A DNA stretch of 64,000 bases from Streptomyces subrutilus (GCF_008704535.1 NZ_CP023701.1:6924001-6988000); one strand, 5' to 3'. Counted from the stretch's first letter, positions 1-8,618 are shown. Numbers and translations: made by a program. The notes: generated from the letters alone by a model not told the origin.

Positions 1-312
1 CCACGCGGCCACCAGGGAGATCGCCCCCACCAGCACCGCGCCCGCCACGGCGGCCGTACCGAGCGGCACGCCGCGATGGACCTCCAGCGCCGTCAGGGCG
101 AGGACCGCCACCGCTCCGAAGCCCAGGGTCCCCCATACGCCCCACGACACGGCGGCGAGCCCCGGGACCACGTAGAGCAGTGCCCCGTAACGGTCCTGAC
201 GCGGGGTGAGGAAGTCGGCGGTGGCCGCCGCCAGCATCACGATGCCGGGGAGCGCCCGCACGAGGCGGTAGCGGGCGCCCGTCGGCAGAAGCATCTCCAT
301 CCGGAAGATCAT
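1..312 (-). CDS. Membrane protein N-terminus, possibly a PP2C/SpoIIE-type phosphatase (partial)
   Basis: The first 104 residues of a minus-strand gene are visible; the rest lies beyond the window edge. After a short basic leader (GARYRLVRALPG) there are hydrophobic stretches at about residues 20-35, 45-70 and 85-104, with a loop containing TPRQDRYG between the first two. A basic RYRLVRALP leader followed by a multi-helix membrane sensor with a TP.Q loop is what I associate with Streptomyces phosphatases carrying a C-terminal PP2C/SpoIIE domain, but no catalytic part is present here, so the family is inference. ATG codons at 312, 300 and 294 are all in frame and none has a convincing ribosome site; I took the longest. 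Confidence 0.5.
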   Translation of the reverse strand, partial: MIFRMEMLLPTGARYRLVRALPGIVMLAAATADFLTPRQDRYGALLYVVPGLAAVSWGVWGTLGFGAVAVLALTALEVHRGVPLGTAAVAGAVLVGAISLVAAW

Positions 313-415
313 CCGGGATGGCGTTCCATCCGCGGGATCGGCTCGCCGCCCGGGCAGGCCCGGATCCGGGCCGGGCCCCGGTCGCGCCGGCCCCGCTCCG
401 TCGTGTCAGCCGGGA

Positions 416-646
416 CTACGTGACCGTTCGGCCGTCGTGGTCCGGCTCGTGGACGGCGATAGCCCGGGAGGGGCAGACACCGGCGGCCATCCGCGCGGCC
501 GCACGCCGGGTGGGGTGCGGTTCGGCGTGCAGCAGGACCACCAGGCCGTCGTCGGGATCCTGGTCGAAGACGTCGGGAGCGGTCATGACGCACATGCCGG
601 CGCCTATGCAGCGCCCGCGGTCGGCTCTCACGTACGCCGTGCTCAC
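416..646 (-). CDS. [3Fe-4S]-type ferredoxin, P450 redox partner
   Basis: A 76-residue ferredoxin that would pass electrons to the adjacent cytochrome P450. Cluster ligands are Cys13 and Cys19 in CIGAGMC and Cys58 in GVCPSRAI; the position that is a second cysteine in 4Fe-4S proteins is Gly/Ala here, the arrangement typical of actinobacterial P450 ferredoxins with a 3Fe-4S cluster. The GTG start at 646 overlaps the P450 stop by four bases (GTGA), so the two are translationally coupled and form one transcription unit. The tail is acidic and short, as usual. The P450-ferredoxin order matches the SuaC/SuaB-type arrangement of Streptomyces. No ferredoxin reductase is present nearby. Confidence 0.9.
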   Translation of the reverse strand: MSTAYVRADRGRCIGAGMCVMTAPDVFDQDPDDGLVVLLHAEPHPTRRAAARMAAGVCPSRAIAVHEPDHDGRTVT

Positions 647-1836
647 CTCTCGTCCCAGGTGACCGGGAGGCGCTTCACGCCGAAGATGTCCGCGGTCTCC
701 GGGCGCAGTTCGACCTCCTCGGCCGGCACGGCCAGGCGCAGGGTGGGGAAGCGGTCGACCAGTGCGCGGAACGCGACCCGCATCTCGACCCGGGCCAGCT
801 GCTGTCCCAGGCACTGGTGGATGCCGTGGCTGAAGGCCAGGTGTCCGGCGGCCTGCCTGCGGAGGTCGAGCGCGTGCGGGTCGGCGAACCGGTCGGGGTC
901 GCGGTTGGCGGTGTGGTACGAGAGGAGGACGGTCGTACCCGCCGTGACGATCCGGCCACCCAGCTCGACGTCTTCCAGCGCCGTCCGGTGGAACGTCTTG
1001 GCGACGCTCAGGTACCGCAGCAGCTCTTCCACGGCCCCGTCGGTGAGTGCGGGATCGCCGCGCAGCGCCGCGAGCTGCTCCGGATTGCGCAACAGCGCGA
1101 AGGTGCCGAGGGACAGCATGTTCGCGGTGGTGTCGAATCCGGCCGCCAGGAGGATCAGGCTGATCCCCTTCAGCTCCTCGTCCGTCAGATCGCTGTCGGT
1201 GAGTTCGCTCAGGACGTCGTCGGTGGGCCTGGCGCGCTTCGCGGCCACCAGCTGTGCGAGGTATTCCTGGGTCGCGGTGTAGGCCGCGATCAGCTCCTCG
1301 TCACTGACCTCCCCGCCCATGAACGCGTCGATCTGCTCCTGGAAGGACGCCCGGTCCTCGTACGGCACGCCCAGGATCTCGCAGATCACGATGGTGGGGA
1401 TGGGCTTGGCGAACGCGGTCACCAGGTCCGTCGGCGGACCGGCCTCTTCCATGGCGTCCAGACAGCCGGCGGTGATCTGCTCGATCCGCTCGGTGAGCAT
1501 CCGCATCCGCCGCACGGTGAACTTGCCCACCAGGGGCCTCCGGTAGCGGCTGTGCTCCGGCTCGTCCATGAGGAGGAACTCGCCGGGCGGCGCCGGGGGA
1601 AGCTCGAAGTCGACGACGTTCAAGAGGTCCTTGCGCGAGCTGAACCGGGGATCCGCGAGGACGGACCGCACCATCTCGTATCCGGTGATCACCCACCCCG
1701 GCTTTCCGCCGGGGTGGGTGTAGCTGCTGATGGGCCCGTGCCGACGGGCGTCGATCAGTTCGACCGGCGGGTCGAAGGGGCAGCCGCCCCCGCGCTTCGC
1801 CGGCCACGTCGTGACGGTGTGTACGGACTCGCTCAT
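643..1836 (-). CDS. Cytochrome P450, CYP105-like
   Basis: A 397-residue bacterial class I P450 mono-oxygenase. The I-helix oxygen-activation motif AGFDTT is at residues 232-237, the ExxR pair at Glu271/Arg274 (EELLRYL), and the heme loop FSHGIHQCLG ends with the thiolate ligand Cys342. The N-terminus (WPAKRGGGCPFDPP) and overall length are those of the CYP105 group of Streptomyces, which hydroxylate xenobiotics or polyketides; the substrate cannot be read from sequence. It is first in a two-gene unit with the ferredoxin and is divergent from the regulator at 2021, with a palindrome-rich, AT-richer control region between, so substrate-inducible expression is likely. Confidence 0.95.
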   Translation of the reverse strand: MSESVHTVTTWPAKRGGGCPFDPPVELIDARRHGPISSYTHPGGKPGWVITGYEMVRSVLADPRFSSRKDLLNVVDFELPPAPPGEFLLMDEPEHSRYRRPLVGKFTVRRMRMLTERIEQITAGCLDAMEEAGPPTDLVTAFAKPIPTIVICEILGVPYEDRASFQEQIDAFMGGEVSDEELIAAYTATQEYLAQLVAAKRARPTDDVLSELTDSDLTDEELKGISLILLAAGFDTTANMLSLGTFALLRNPEQLAALRGDPALTDGAVEELLRYLSVAKTFHRTALEDVELGGRIVTAGTTVLLSYHTANRDPDRFADPHALDLRRQAAGHLAFSHGIHQCLGQQLARVEMRVAFRALVDRFPTLRLAVPAEEVELRPETADIFGVKRLPVTWDER

Positions 1837-1865
1837 GACGGCCCCTCCCCATTTCGCGATATGAC

Positions 1866-1887
1866 GCGTTCGTCAGAGCTCGAACGC
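1866..1887. promoter_or_regulatory. Inverted repeat upstream of P450
   Basis: GCGTTCG and CGAACGC are perfect 7-base inverted arms separated by eight bases. The site lies 30-51 bases upstream of the P450 start codon, where it could be an operator over the P450 promoter or leader. Confidence 0.45.
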
Positions 1888-1891
1888 TACG

Positions 1892-1993
1892 TTGCATTCA
1901 CCATTTCGTCAATTAGTTGAGCTTCTCATGCTCGCCGAAAAACAGGGCAATTGATGCAATGATTGAGAGTGAATGCAATGGAGCGTTGCAATG
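1892..1993. promoter_or_regulatory. Shared control region with TGCAATG repeats
   Basis: TTGCATTCAC (1892-1901) is the exact reverse complement of GTGAATGCAA (1969-1978), and TGCAATG occurs three times in direct orientation at 1955, 1974 and 1987. The stretch is clearly AT-richer than its surroundings and lies between the divergent P450 and regulator genes. The repeats fit binding of a dimeric or cooperative MarR-type repressor to both promoters. Confidence 0.5.
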
Positions 1994-2020
1994 GTTGGAT
2001 GCGAAGGCAATACTGACGGC

Positions 2021-2698
2021 ATGCCAGGAGGACGGTTGACCCAGCAGGAACGACGACGCATCGCGGCCGGACTCGCCGACGGGCTCTCCTACGCCGAGAT
2101 CGGCCGCCGGCTCGAACGTCCGACGTCGACGATCAGCCGGGAGGTGACGCGCAACGGCGGCCCCGGCGGCTACCGGTCCCGGTCGGCGCACGAGGCGACG
2201 GTCCGGCGGGCGCGGCGGGGTGCGGCGGCGCCCTCCCGCGCGGACGACCGGTCGCCGGGCGGCGTGGCGCAGGAGACGATCATCGATCTGGCGGTCAGGT
2301 CGGGGATGCCGAGGATGATGGCGCGCGTGCACGTCGACCTGTTGCTGTCCGAGGACGGAAGGCGCACCGCGGCCGAGCTCGTGGGCAGGTTGAAGGTCAG
2401 CCCGGCGTCCGTATCCGTGGCCGTGAACGCCCTGGTCGAGCACGGATACGTCCGGCGCGAGCGCGATCCGCAGCGACGGCGCGACGTCTACGTCGTCGAC
2501 GACCAGGCCTGGTACCACTCGGTCGCGATCAGCGCGCGGCAGACGCGCGAATCGGCGCGGGCCGCGATGGCGGCGGCCGAGGTGCTCGGCCCCGACTCGC
2601 CGGTGGGGGAGCGGCTCCTGCGGGCGGGTACGTTCCTGGAGCGGGTCGTCGACGACATGAGGGAATCGGCCGACCGCTGGCGCACCCTGCTGATGTGA
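2021..2698 (+). CDS. Regulator with IS30-type HTH fused to MarR/GbsR-type domain
   Basis: About 225 residues. Residues 6-45 (LTQQERRRIAAGL to STISREV) form a helix-turn-helix of the kind found at the N-terminus of IS30 transposases; a second winged-helix domain follows (AELVGRLKVSPASVSVAVNALVEHGYVRR is its recognition helix and wing) and resembles MarR/GbsR-like regulators. The C-terminal third is helical, with Arg- and Ala-rich amphipathic stretches. The gene is divergent from the P450/ferredoxin pair, so it probably represses or activates that pair. ATG at 2021 gives the N-terminus MPGGRLTQQ that I recall from relatives, but TTG at 2036 has a far better ribosome site (AGGAGG five bases upstream); either is possible. 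Confidence 0.75.
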   Translation: MPGGRLTQQERRRIAAGLADGLSYAEIGRRLERPTSTISREVTRNGGPGGYRSRSAHEATVRRARRGAAAPSRADDRSPGGVAQETIIDLAVRSGMPRMMARVHVDLLLSEDGRRTAAELVGRLKVSPASVSVAVNALVEHGYVRRERDPQRRRDVYVVDDQAWYHSVAISARQTRESARAAMAAAEVLGPDSPVGERLLRAGTFLERVVDDMRESADRWRTLLM

Positions 2699-2956
2699 AG
2701 GGCCCGGAATCACCGTCCGCCCCTCCCGCGCACCGGCCGCGGGCGGGCCGACGCCCCGGGGCCCGGACGGGAGTCGTTCCGAAGGTCGGGGCCGGGGCCG
2801 GGGTCCGGTGCTCTCGGCTGGCGGCGCGCCTGGGGAAACGCTTATGCCCGGGTCGGCCCCGGGGCGCTGGTGGAGTGGGGCTCCGTGCCGTGGGGGCGTG
2901 TGACGCGGCCCCGCGGGCCGCCGCTGCCGCAGCCGACCTCCGAAGGACGTGCCCCG

Positions 2957-3784
2957 ATGGCCATCCCCGCCCTGGACCACTCCACGACCCGCTACTCCCT
3001 CCCGCACGCCTACTGGATGGCGCGCGCGGCCGGCCTGGCCGCGCTCGACCGCGCAGGCATCGAAGAGCAGGCCCGTGCCTGGGGGTTCACGAACGTCCGC
3101 TGCGTCGAGTCGACGCACGCGATGCCGTTCCCCATCGAGGACACGCAGGCCTACGTGATGGCCAGTGACCGCATGATCGTCACCGGTTTCCGGGGCACCG
3201 AGGTGGCGAAGATCTACGACTGGCTGACCGACGTCGACACCCCACCCGTCCCCGGCCCGGCGAACAAGGGCTTCGTCCACTACGGCTTCCACCGGGCCCT
3301 GCAGTCCGTCTATCCGCAGATCCGCGACACCATCCTGGAATACCGCACCGACGGACAGAGCGTGTGGTTCACCGGCCACAGCCTGGGCGGCGCCCTCGCG
3401 ATGCTGGCCGGCGCCCGCTTCCACTTCGAGGAGCCCCGCCTGCTGCCCGACGGCGTCTACACCTTCGGCCAGCCGCGCACCTGCGAACGGCTCCTCGCCG
3501 GCGCGCACAACAAGGCCTTCCGCAACCGGTGCCACCGCTTCGTCAACAACAACGACATCGTCCCGCACCTCCCGCCCGAGCCCGTCTACACCCACGTCGA
3601 CACGAGCCGCTACTTCGACGCCGACGGCCGCCTCCACGACGCCATGCCGCTCGCGGCCCGGCTCCAGGACCGGGTCAAGGGGGTGCGCGCCGACCTGTTC
3701 GCTCCGGAGACCGACGCGGTCAAGGACCACCACCTCCCCAACTACCTGGCGGCCTTCGAGAAGAACCTCGCGCCCGCCGGCTGA
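2957..3784 (+). CDS. Class 3 lipase family protein
   Basis: A 275-residue alpha/beta hydrolase. The nucleophile elbow GHSLGG places the catalytic serine at residue 142; an aspartate in FVNNNDIVPHLPP and a histidine in DHHLPNY near the C-terminus complete the likely triad, and GFRGTE at about 77 supplies the oxyanion region typical of fungal-type class 3 lipases. No signal peptide is visible, so the enzyme is probably intracellular or leaves by a non-classical route. The ATG at 2957 is preceded by GAAGGA; an in-frame start at 2870 would add 29 residues that look non-coding. It is a single-gene unit; the 258 bases before it hold no other gene that I can support. Confidence 0.85.
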   Translation: MAIPALDHSTTRYSLPHAYWMARAAGLAALDRAGIEEQARAWGFTNVRCVESTHAMPFPIEDTQAYVMASDRMIVTGFRGTEVAKIYDWLTDVDTPPVPGPANKGFVHYGFHRALQSVYPQIRDTILEYRTDGQSVWFTGHSLGGALAMLAGARFHFEEPRLLPDGVYTFGQPRTCERLLAGAHNKAFRNRCHRFVNNNDIVPHLPPEPVYTHVDTSRYFDADGRLHDAMPLAARLQDRVKGVRADLFAPETDAVKDHHLPNYLAAFEKNLAPAG

Positions 3785-3947
3785 CGGCGAACGGGCGGCC
3801 CGGACGTGACCGGCGTCGTCCGGGCCGCCGGCGACGGCGCCGCGCGGGCCGGGCGGAGCGGGCGGCCGCCCGTCCTGCCCCCCGTTGGGCAACCACGCGA
3901 CGTGGCAGGGCGGTTGAGGGCGGCGTGAAGCTTCTCGCCCCGACTCC

Positions 3948-4000
3948 TTGCCCCTTCGCGCGGACGGCCCCACACTCATCGAGTTGACAGTCGTCAACTC
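3948..4000 (+). promoter_or_regulatory. Promoter with overlapping operator palindrome
   Basis: TTGCCC (3948-3953), 17 bases, then CACACT (3971-3976) makes a plausible -35/-10 pair. GAGTTGAC-N4-GTCAACTC (3981-4000) is a perfect 8+8 inverted repeat that would lie over the transcription start and ends just before the ribosome site GGGAGGGGG. The TetR-family gene at 5259, downstream in the same direction, is the obvious candidate to bind it. Confidence 0.6.
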
Positions 4001-4019
4001 GGGAGGGGGTGGGTTCGTC

Positions 4020-5123
4020 GTGCCCGAGAACCATGACGGGGTGGGCCGGGTCCCGCACTGGGTGCGCCGCGCCGCAGCCGTGGCGGACCACCTGGCGGAC
4101 GAGCTGGTGGAGGAGATGCGGACCGGGGGAACGCAGGCCCGTCACGACCTGCACCGCGGTCTCGCCCGGGGCGTACGGGCCCTGTCCCGCCCCGCACCGG
4201 CCCTGGCCGCCTTCCTCCACGACCTGGAGCATCCGCCCGCACACCTCGACCCGGACATCCTCGACCGCGGGTCCGACGCATGGTTCACCCACCCCGGCTG
4301 GGTCCACGCGATCGCGCTGTCGGCGGGCTCGCTGGTCGAGGTCTACCGCTGCCCCTCGATCGCAGCGGCTCTGGCAGCCACCGGACCGCTCCTGAACACC
4401 GCCGGCACGCGCCTGGACGCGACGGGACAGTGGGTCAACTCCGCCCTGCTCCCCGGCGCGCTGCGCCCGGGGCGGGAGGGGTACGTCGCCACCGCCCACG
4501 TGCGCCTCGTGCACGCCCGGGCCCGTACGGCCGCCCTGAACGGCGGGTACGACCCCGCCGTACACGGCCTGCCCGTCAACCAGGCCGACCTCCTGCGCAC
4601 GTGGCTGGCCTTCACCCACACCTCGTTCCGGGCCGAGGCGATGCTGGGCTACACCTGGTCCGAGGCCGAGCTGGGAGGGCTGTACCGGTACTGGCAGCAC
4701 ATCGCCCACCTGCTGGGCATCGAACCCCACCTCGTCGCGCACCTGTCGGGGCCGGCGGCGGCCGCCGAGGCCGGCCGTCAGCTCGCCGCGCAGCGTCAGG
4801 ACCCGGTCGCCGTCGAGGCCGACGCCCTCACCCGCCACACGATCGAAGCCGTCGCCGGCACCCTTCAGGCGCAGCTGGGACTCTCCGCCACCGTCGGCCG
4901 CCCGCTCCTGCGGGCCCTGGTCACCCTCTTCCACACCGACGCCCGCGACCGGCGCTCGCCCGCCCGCCTGCTCCATCCCGCTCTGACCGCGCTGCGCCCC
5001 GCCGTCGGCCTCGGATACCGCTGGCAGAGCCGGCCCGCGCGCAGAGCCGCTCTCATCGCCCAGAACCTCGACCTCACCCGCGCCTACGTCCACTCCCTCG
5101 ACGGCCGGCACCGCGCCCGCTGA
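4020..5123 (+). CDS. Oxygenase MpaB family protein (DUF2236)
   Basis: A 367-residue protein of the MpaB/latex-clearing-protein fold, heme b-dependent enzymes that cleave or oxidise C-C bonds. Diagnostic elements are DAWFTHPGWVHAIALS with the conserved Arg in EVYRCP (about residues 90-125), the TAHVRLVHARAR helix at about 160, which carries the putative axial histidine, and VNQADLLRTWLAFTHTS at about 190. The GTG at 4020 sits 10 bases after GGGAGGGGG; a longer ATG start at 3948 would run through the operator palindrome and is rejected. The TetR gene follows after 135 bases, suggesting a repressor-controlled two-gene unit. The substrate is unknown. Confidence 0.8.
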   Translation: MPENHDGVGRVPHWVRRAAAVADHLADELVEEMRTGGTQARHDLHRGLARGVRALSRPAPALAAFLHDLEHPPAHLDPDILDRGSDAWFTHPGWVHAIALSAGSLVEVYRCPSIAAALAATGPLLNTAGTRLDATGQWVNSALLPGALRPGREGYVATAHVRLVHARARTAALNGGYDPAVHGLPVNQADLLRTWLAFTHTSFRAEAMLGYTWSEAELGGLYRYWQHIAHLLGIEPHLVAHLSGPAAAAEAGRQLAAQRQDPVAVEADALTRHTIEAVAGTLQAQLGLSATVGRPLLRALVTLFHTDARDRRSPARLLHPALTALRPAVGLGYRWQSRPARRAALIAQNLDLTRAYVHSLDGRHRAR

Positions 5124-5258
5124 ATCCGGGGGCACCCCGTCCACGACGAAGCGCCCCCACTCCCGCGGCCCGGCTCCGCCCCCGTGGCCCGGTACGGACG
5201 AACCCGCGTCCGGGGTCCGAGGACTCCGGGGCGCGAAGGCACCGGATAGCCTGACCGC

Positions 5259-5894
5259 ATGACGTACGCCCGTGCCGACGGTGATCACAAGACCCGGCGC
5301 CTGGTCCCCGAGGACGAAGTCCTCCGCGCCGCGCTCACGGCCTTCTCCCGTCATGGATTCGAGGGCGTCTCCCTGCGCTCCCTCAACGCCGACCTGAACG
5401 TCAGCCACAACATGCTCACCAAGCGGTACGGCTCCAAAGACGCCCTGTGGACGGCAGCCGTCGACCATGCCTGCGCCCGCCTGACCGAGGCGCTCGACCG
5501 TGCCGAGGACCCGGCCGGCACTCCGTTCGACCGGCTGCACGGCATGATCACCACCTTCGTCGAGGCCGCCGCGCACCAGCCGGCCCTGCTCCGGCTGGTC
5601 AACTCCGAGGCCGCCCACGACTCCGAGCGCGTCACCCACCTGTGGACCCGTCACATCGAGCCGACCATCACGCGCTTCGCGCCCCTGTACGCGCAGCTCG
5701 TCGCCGACGGCACCCTCAAGGACGTCCCCCTGCCCACCGTCTACTTCATGATCACCGCAGGCGGTACCGCGCCGTGGGCCAATCCCGCGCTCAGTACCCG
5801 CCTCGGCCACCCGCCGGACTCCCTCCGCGCGATCCGCCTCCATGCCCACCACGTCGCCGACCTCATCCTCAACGGACTGCGCACCCTTCGATGA
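5259..5894 (+). CDS. TetR/AcrR family transcriptional regulator
   Basis: 211 residues. The N-terminal helix-turn-helix (VLRAALTAFSRHGFEG, then LRSLNADLNVSHNMLTKRYGSKDALW) is a clear TetR DNA-binding domain; the typical Tyr/Phe-x-x-F is YGSKD here. The C-terminal ligand domain has the LLRLVNSEAAHDSERV helix and belongs to the TetR_C_33-like group. It follows the MpaB gene on the same strand and probably represses it through the palindrome at 3981-4000. There is an obvious ATG at 5259 with only a weak purine stretch before it. Confidence 0.85.
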   Translation: MTYARADGDHKTRRLVPEDEVLRAALTAFSRHGFEGVSLRSLNADLNVSHNMLTKRYGSKDALWTAAVDHACARLTEALDRAEDPAGTPFDRLHGMITTFVEAAAHQPALLRLVNSEAAHDSERVTHLWTRHIEPTITRFAPLYAQLVADGTLKDVPLPTVYFMITAGGTAPWANPALSTRLGHPPDSLRAIRLHAHHVADLILNGLRTLR

Positions 5895-6027
5895 GCCCCG
5901 GGCGGTCCCCGTCGGCGCGGGTATCCGCGTCGGCCCGGGCACGGGGGAGTCCGGCCGTGCCGGGCTCGGCGCCCGATGCTGCGCACGGCGTTCCCGCGGG
6001 TGCCCGCAGCGTGCGGGCCGACGCACG

Positions 6028-6867
6028 TCATCCCTGCCAGACGTCGCCCACCGACGGGGCCAGCGCCCTTGCCTGGGCGCGGCCCGCGCGGGCGGCGGCC
6101 GGCCGGCGGCCGTCGTCCGCCATGTCGCGGCCCATCTCGCGGCGTGCGGCGCGGTCCGGGGTCAGCAGGACGACGCGCGTTCCCTCGGCGGTGAGGTCCG
6201 CGGCCTGCCGTGCGGCGCTCGGATGCGGGCCGACCGCGCGGGGGATCGGCGCGATCGCCAGGACCCGGCGGTGGCCGCGTGCGAGCTGGAGGTTGGCGGT
6301 CGAGCGGCTGCCCCCGTCCATCCAGCGCCGGCCCGCCACGGTGACCGGCGGCCATACGACGGGTACGGCGCAACTCGCCGCGACGGCTTCGAGCAGGGTC
6401 ACGCCGGAGCGTGGGCCGAACACCCCGAGTCGTCCGGTCCGCGCATCGACCGCGGTGACGCGCAACTCCCGTGCGGGCCAGTCGCGCACGTCGCCCAAGA
6501 GCGCGCCGACCGTGTCGAGGACGTCCGATTCCGTGCCGGTCCCGGCGCGGAGCGCTGCCCGGGCGAGGCGTTCGACGGACCGCTGGGGATCGCGGGAACC
6601 GAGGGCCGCCCAGAGGAACGTCGCGGTCTGACGTGCCGTCAACGGCAGCCGGACGGCGTCCGCTCCGGAGAGCTGGCGCTCGTACAGGTCGGCGGCGGTG
6701 ACGCCGGACCGGAGCCGGGATCCGAAGACGGCGCCGGCGGAGGTGCCGATCACGACGTCGGCGCTGCCGAGATCGATCCCGGCCTCGGTGAGTCCGGCGA
6801 GCACCCCGGTCAACCAGGCCCCGCCCACCGGTCCGCCGCCGCCGAGCACGAGTGCGGTGCCGCGCAT
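6028..6867 (-). CDS. Patatin-like phospholipase family protein
   Basis: 279 residues. The N-terminal GGGGPVGGAW is the patatin oxyanion hole, GTSAGA at about 42-47 is the nucleophile elbow (Gly-x-Ser-x-Gly), and DGGSRSTAN at about 195 supplies the aspartate of the Ser-Asp dyad. The length is normal for the single-domain bacterial patatin group. ATG at 6867 is preceded by GAAGGGGGA. It stands alone on the minus strand between the TetR gene and the F420-reductase gene. It likely hydrolyses phospholipid or neutral lipid acyl esters; the physiological substrate is unknown. Confidence 0.85.
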   Translation of the reverse strand: MRGTALVLGGGGPVGGAWLTGVLAGLTEAGIDLGSADVVIGTSAGAVFGSRLRSGVTAADLYERQLSGADAVRLPLTARQTATFLWAALGSRDPQRSVERLARAALRAGTGTESDVLDTVGALLGDVRDWPARELRVTAVDARTGRLGVFGPRSGVTLLEAVAASCAVPVVWPPVTVAGRRWMDGGSRSTANLQLARGHRRVLAIAPIPRAVGPHPSAARQAADLTAEGTRVVLLTPDRAARREMGRDMADDGRRPAAARAGRAQARALAPSVGDVWQG

Positions 6868-7016
6868 GCTTCCCCCTTCTCGTGAAGGACCGCGGACGGC
6901 CCGCCCGCGGCTGAAATGGGGACTGGTCCCTGTTTCGCCCTGTCGACGATAGCACCGGCCGCCACGAGCGCACCCGCGCGCTTCGGCCCGCGGACGGACC
7001 GCACGGGCCTCGCGGG

Positions 7017-7661
7017 TCAGCGGGCGAGGGAGACGGCGAAGGGCCGGAAGCCGTTGCGGCGCAGGACGTGCGGCACCAGGAGGATCAGGGCCTCGGTGGC
7101 GCGGGCCGTGGTGATGCCGCCGAGGTCCTCGATCCATGCGGGCTGCCAGCCCAGATCGGCGAGCAGACCGGCGATCGTGTTCTTCGCGGATTCGTCGTCG
7201 CCCGAGAGGTAGGCGGTCGGCGGGACGGCCAGGGTCTCGGGAGCGGTCATGACCATGAACAGCATGGTGTTGAGGGTCTTGACCACGCGGGTGTCGGGGA
7301 GCGCGGCCTGGAGCTTCTCGGCGAGGCTGCCGCCGGGATGGCACAGGTCTCCGGGCAGGCCGTCCTCGGCGTCGCGGGTGGCGTTGGAGACATCGACGAG
7401 GATCTTTCCGGAGAGCTCGGCGCGCAGGTCGGCGAGGCGCTCCAGGGAGCTGTCGCCGGGCGTCGCGTTGATCACGATGTCCGTGGTGCGGGCAGTGGTG
7501 CGCTGGTCGGCGAAGGTGATCCGCGGTACGGACCCGACGGGGTGGGCGGCGGTGTCCTGCGGGTTGCGGACGCCGAGGGTGACGTGGTGTCCGGCTGCGG
7601 CGAGCCTGCGGGCGAGGGCGGTGCCGACGCGGCCGGCGCCCAGGATGCCGATGCTGGTCAT
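7017..7661 (-). CDS. NADPH-dependent F420 reductase-like oxidoreductase
   Basis: 214 residues. GILGAGRVGTALA at the very N-terminus is a Rossmann NADP-binding loop, followed by LGVRNPQD with the phosphate-binding Arg/Asn expected for NADPH. The scaffold VINATPGDSS, ILVDVSNATR, VVKTLNTMLFMVM matches the F420-dependent NADP reductase/NADPH-binding YqeC-like family, although several members use other acceptors, so F420 is inference. The gene lies 56 bases downstream of the inositol-monophosphatase-like gene on the same strand and is probably its operon partner, both under the divergent LysR regulator. Confidence 0.75.
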   Translation of the reverse strand: MTSIGILGAGRVGTALARRLAAAGHHVTLGVRNPQDTAAHPVGSVPRITFADQRTTARTTDIVINATPGDSSLERLADLRAELSGKILVDVSNATRDAEDGLPGDLCHPGGSLAEKLQAALPDTRVVKTLNTMLFMVMTAPETLAVPPTAYLSGDDESAKNTIAGLLADLGWQPAWIEDLGGITTARATEALILLVPHVLRRNGFRPFAVSLAR

Positions 7662-7717
7662 GCGGTGGTGCTCCTTGCTGTGGCGGGGCGGGGAAGGGGC
7701 GGCGAGATCGGGTCAGG

Positions 7718-8530
7718 TCAGGCGATCGGCGAAAGGACCTTGAGGGCGGCGGTGTGGATGCCGGGGGCGGCGGCCAGGAAGTCGCGGCTGCCGGTGTTCC
7801 AGGGTTCGCCCGACAGGTCGGTGACGGTGCCTCCGGCCTCGGAGACCAGCAGGGCGCCGGCGACCAGACCGGAGCGTACGTCGGAGAACTGCCAGAAGGC
7901 GTCGGTGCGCCCGGCGGCGACGTGGATGAGCTGCATCGTGGCGGGAACGGACACGCGCACGACCAGGCCGCCCACGAGCATGGCGGTGACGGAGTCGCCG
8001 ATCCGACGGAAGGTGCGCTCGTCCTCGCCGGGCCGGGCCTGACCGGTGCCGACGAGTGCGCCGCCCAGCTCGGTCTTGGCGGACACCTGCAGAGGCCGGT
8101 CGCCCAGGCGCGCTCCGCCGCCGGCGACGGCGGTGTACGTGTCGCCGGTCAGCGGCAGGTGGACGACGGTGAGCACCGGCTGGTTGTCGCGGACCAGGGT
8201 CGCGGTCACGGCCCACTCGTCCATGCCGTGAACGTGGTTGATGTTGCCCTCGGCGGGGTCGACGACCCACCACTCCCCTGACGGGAGCGCTCCGCCGGCC
8301 AGCTCGTCCTCGGCCCACCGCGATCCCCGGCGGGCCTCCAGCAGCGGCTGACGCAGCACGTCCAGCACGGCGTCGTCGTTGGCGTGGATCTCGGCGACGA
8401 TCTGGTCCAGGCTCACACCCCGGGCGTGCGGGGTGTGGCGCTCGCGCAGCGTGACGCCGGCAGCCTTCACCACTGAGGTCACCCGGGACAGGAGCGTCGC
8501 GTCGGCGTCGAACGGCATGACGGTGTTCAT
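7718..8530 (-). CDS. Inositol monophosphatase-like protein with altered metal motif
   Basis: 270 residues with the inositol monophosphatase/FIG fold: WAEDELAGG around residue 75, WWVVDPAEGN around 92, SDVRSGLVAGALLVSEAGG near 220. In active family members the central motif is DP(I/L)DGT; here it reads DPAEGN, so two metal/nucleophile positions differ, and the usual WDxAAG is SDVRSG. I recall the same EGNxNHVHG variant in other Streptomyces copies, so this is a subfamily with changed chemistry or no phosphatase activity, not a random mutation. ATG at 8530 has GGAG six bases upstream; an ATG at 8542 does not. First gene of a two-gene unit, divergent from lysR at 8654. Confidence 0.75.
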   Translation of the reverse strand: MNTVMPFDADATLLSRVTSVVKAAGVTLRERHTPHARGVSLDQIVAEIHANDDAVLDVLRQPLLEARRGSRWAEDELAGGALPSGEWWVVDPAEGNINHVHGMDEWAVTATLVRDNQPVLTVVHLPLTGDTYTAVAGGGARLGDRPLQVSAKTELGGALVGTGQARPGEDERTFRRIGDSVTAMLVGGLVVRVSVPATMQLIHVAAGRTDAFWQFSDVRSGLVAGALLVSEAGGTVTDLSGEPWNTGSRDFLAAAPGIHTAALKVLSPIA

Positions 8531-8618
8531 GGTGGGCTCCATGGGAGAGGGGGTCGGGAGGGGCGGGGCCGGTCGATCTCGCCCCGCACGTCGAAGGTAG
8601 GCCGCCCGACCGTTAACA

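Noticed and set aside
4280..5254. 324-codon frame over the MpaB-like gene
   Set aside because: Shadow of the MpaB frame with Arg/Pro-rich sequence.
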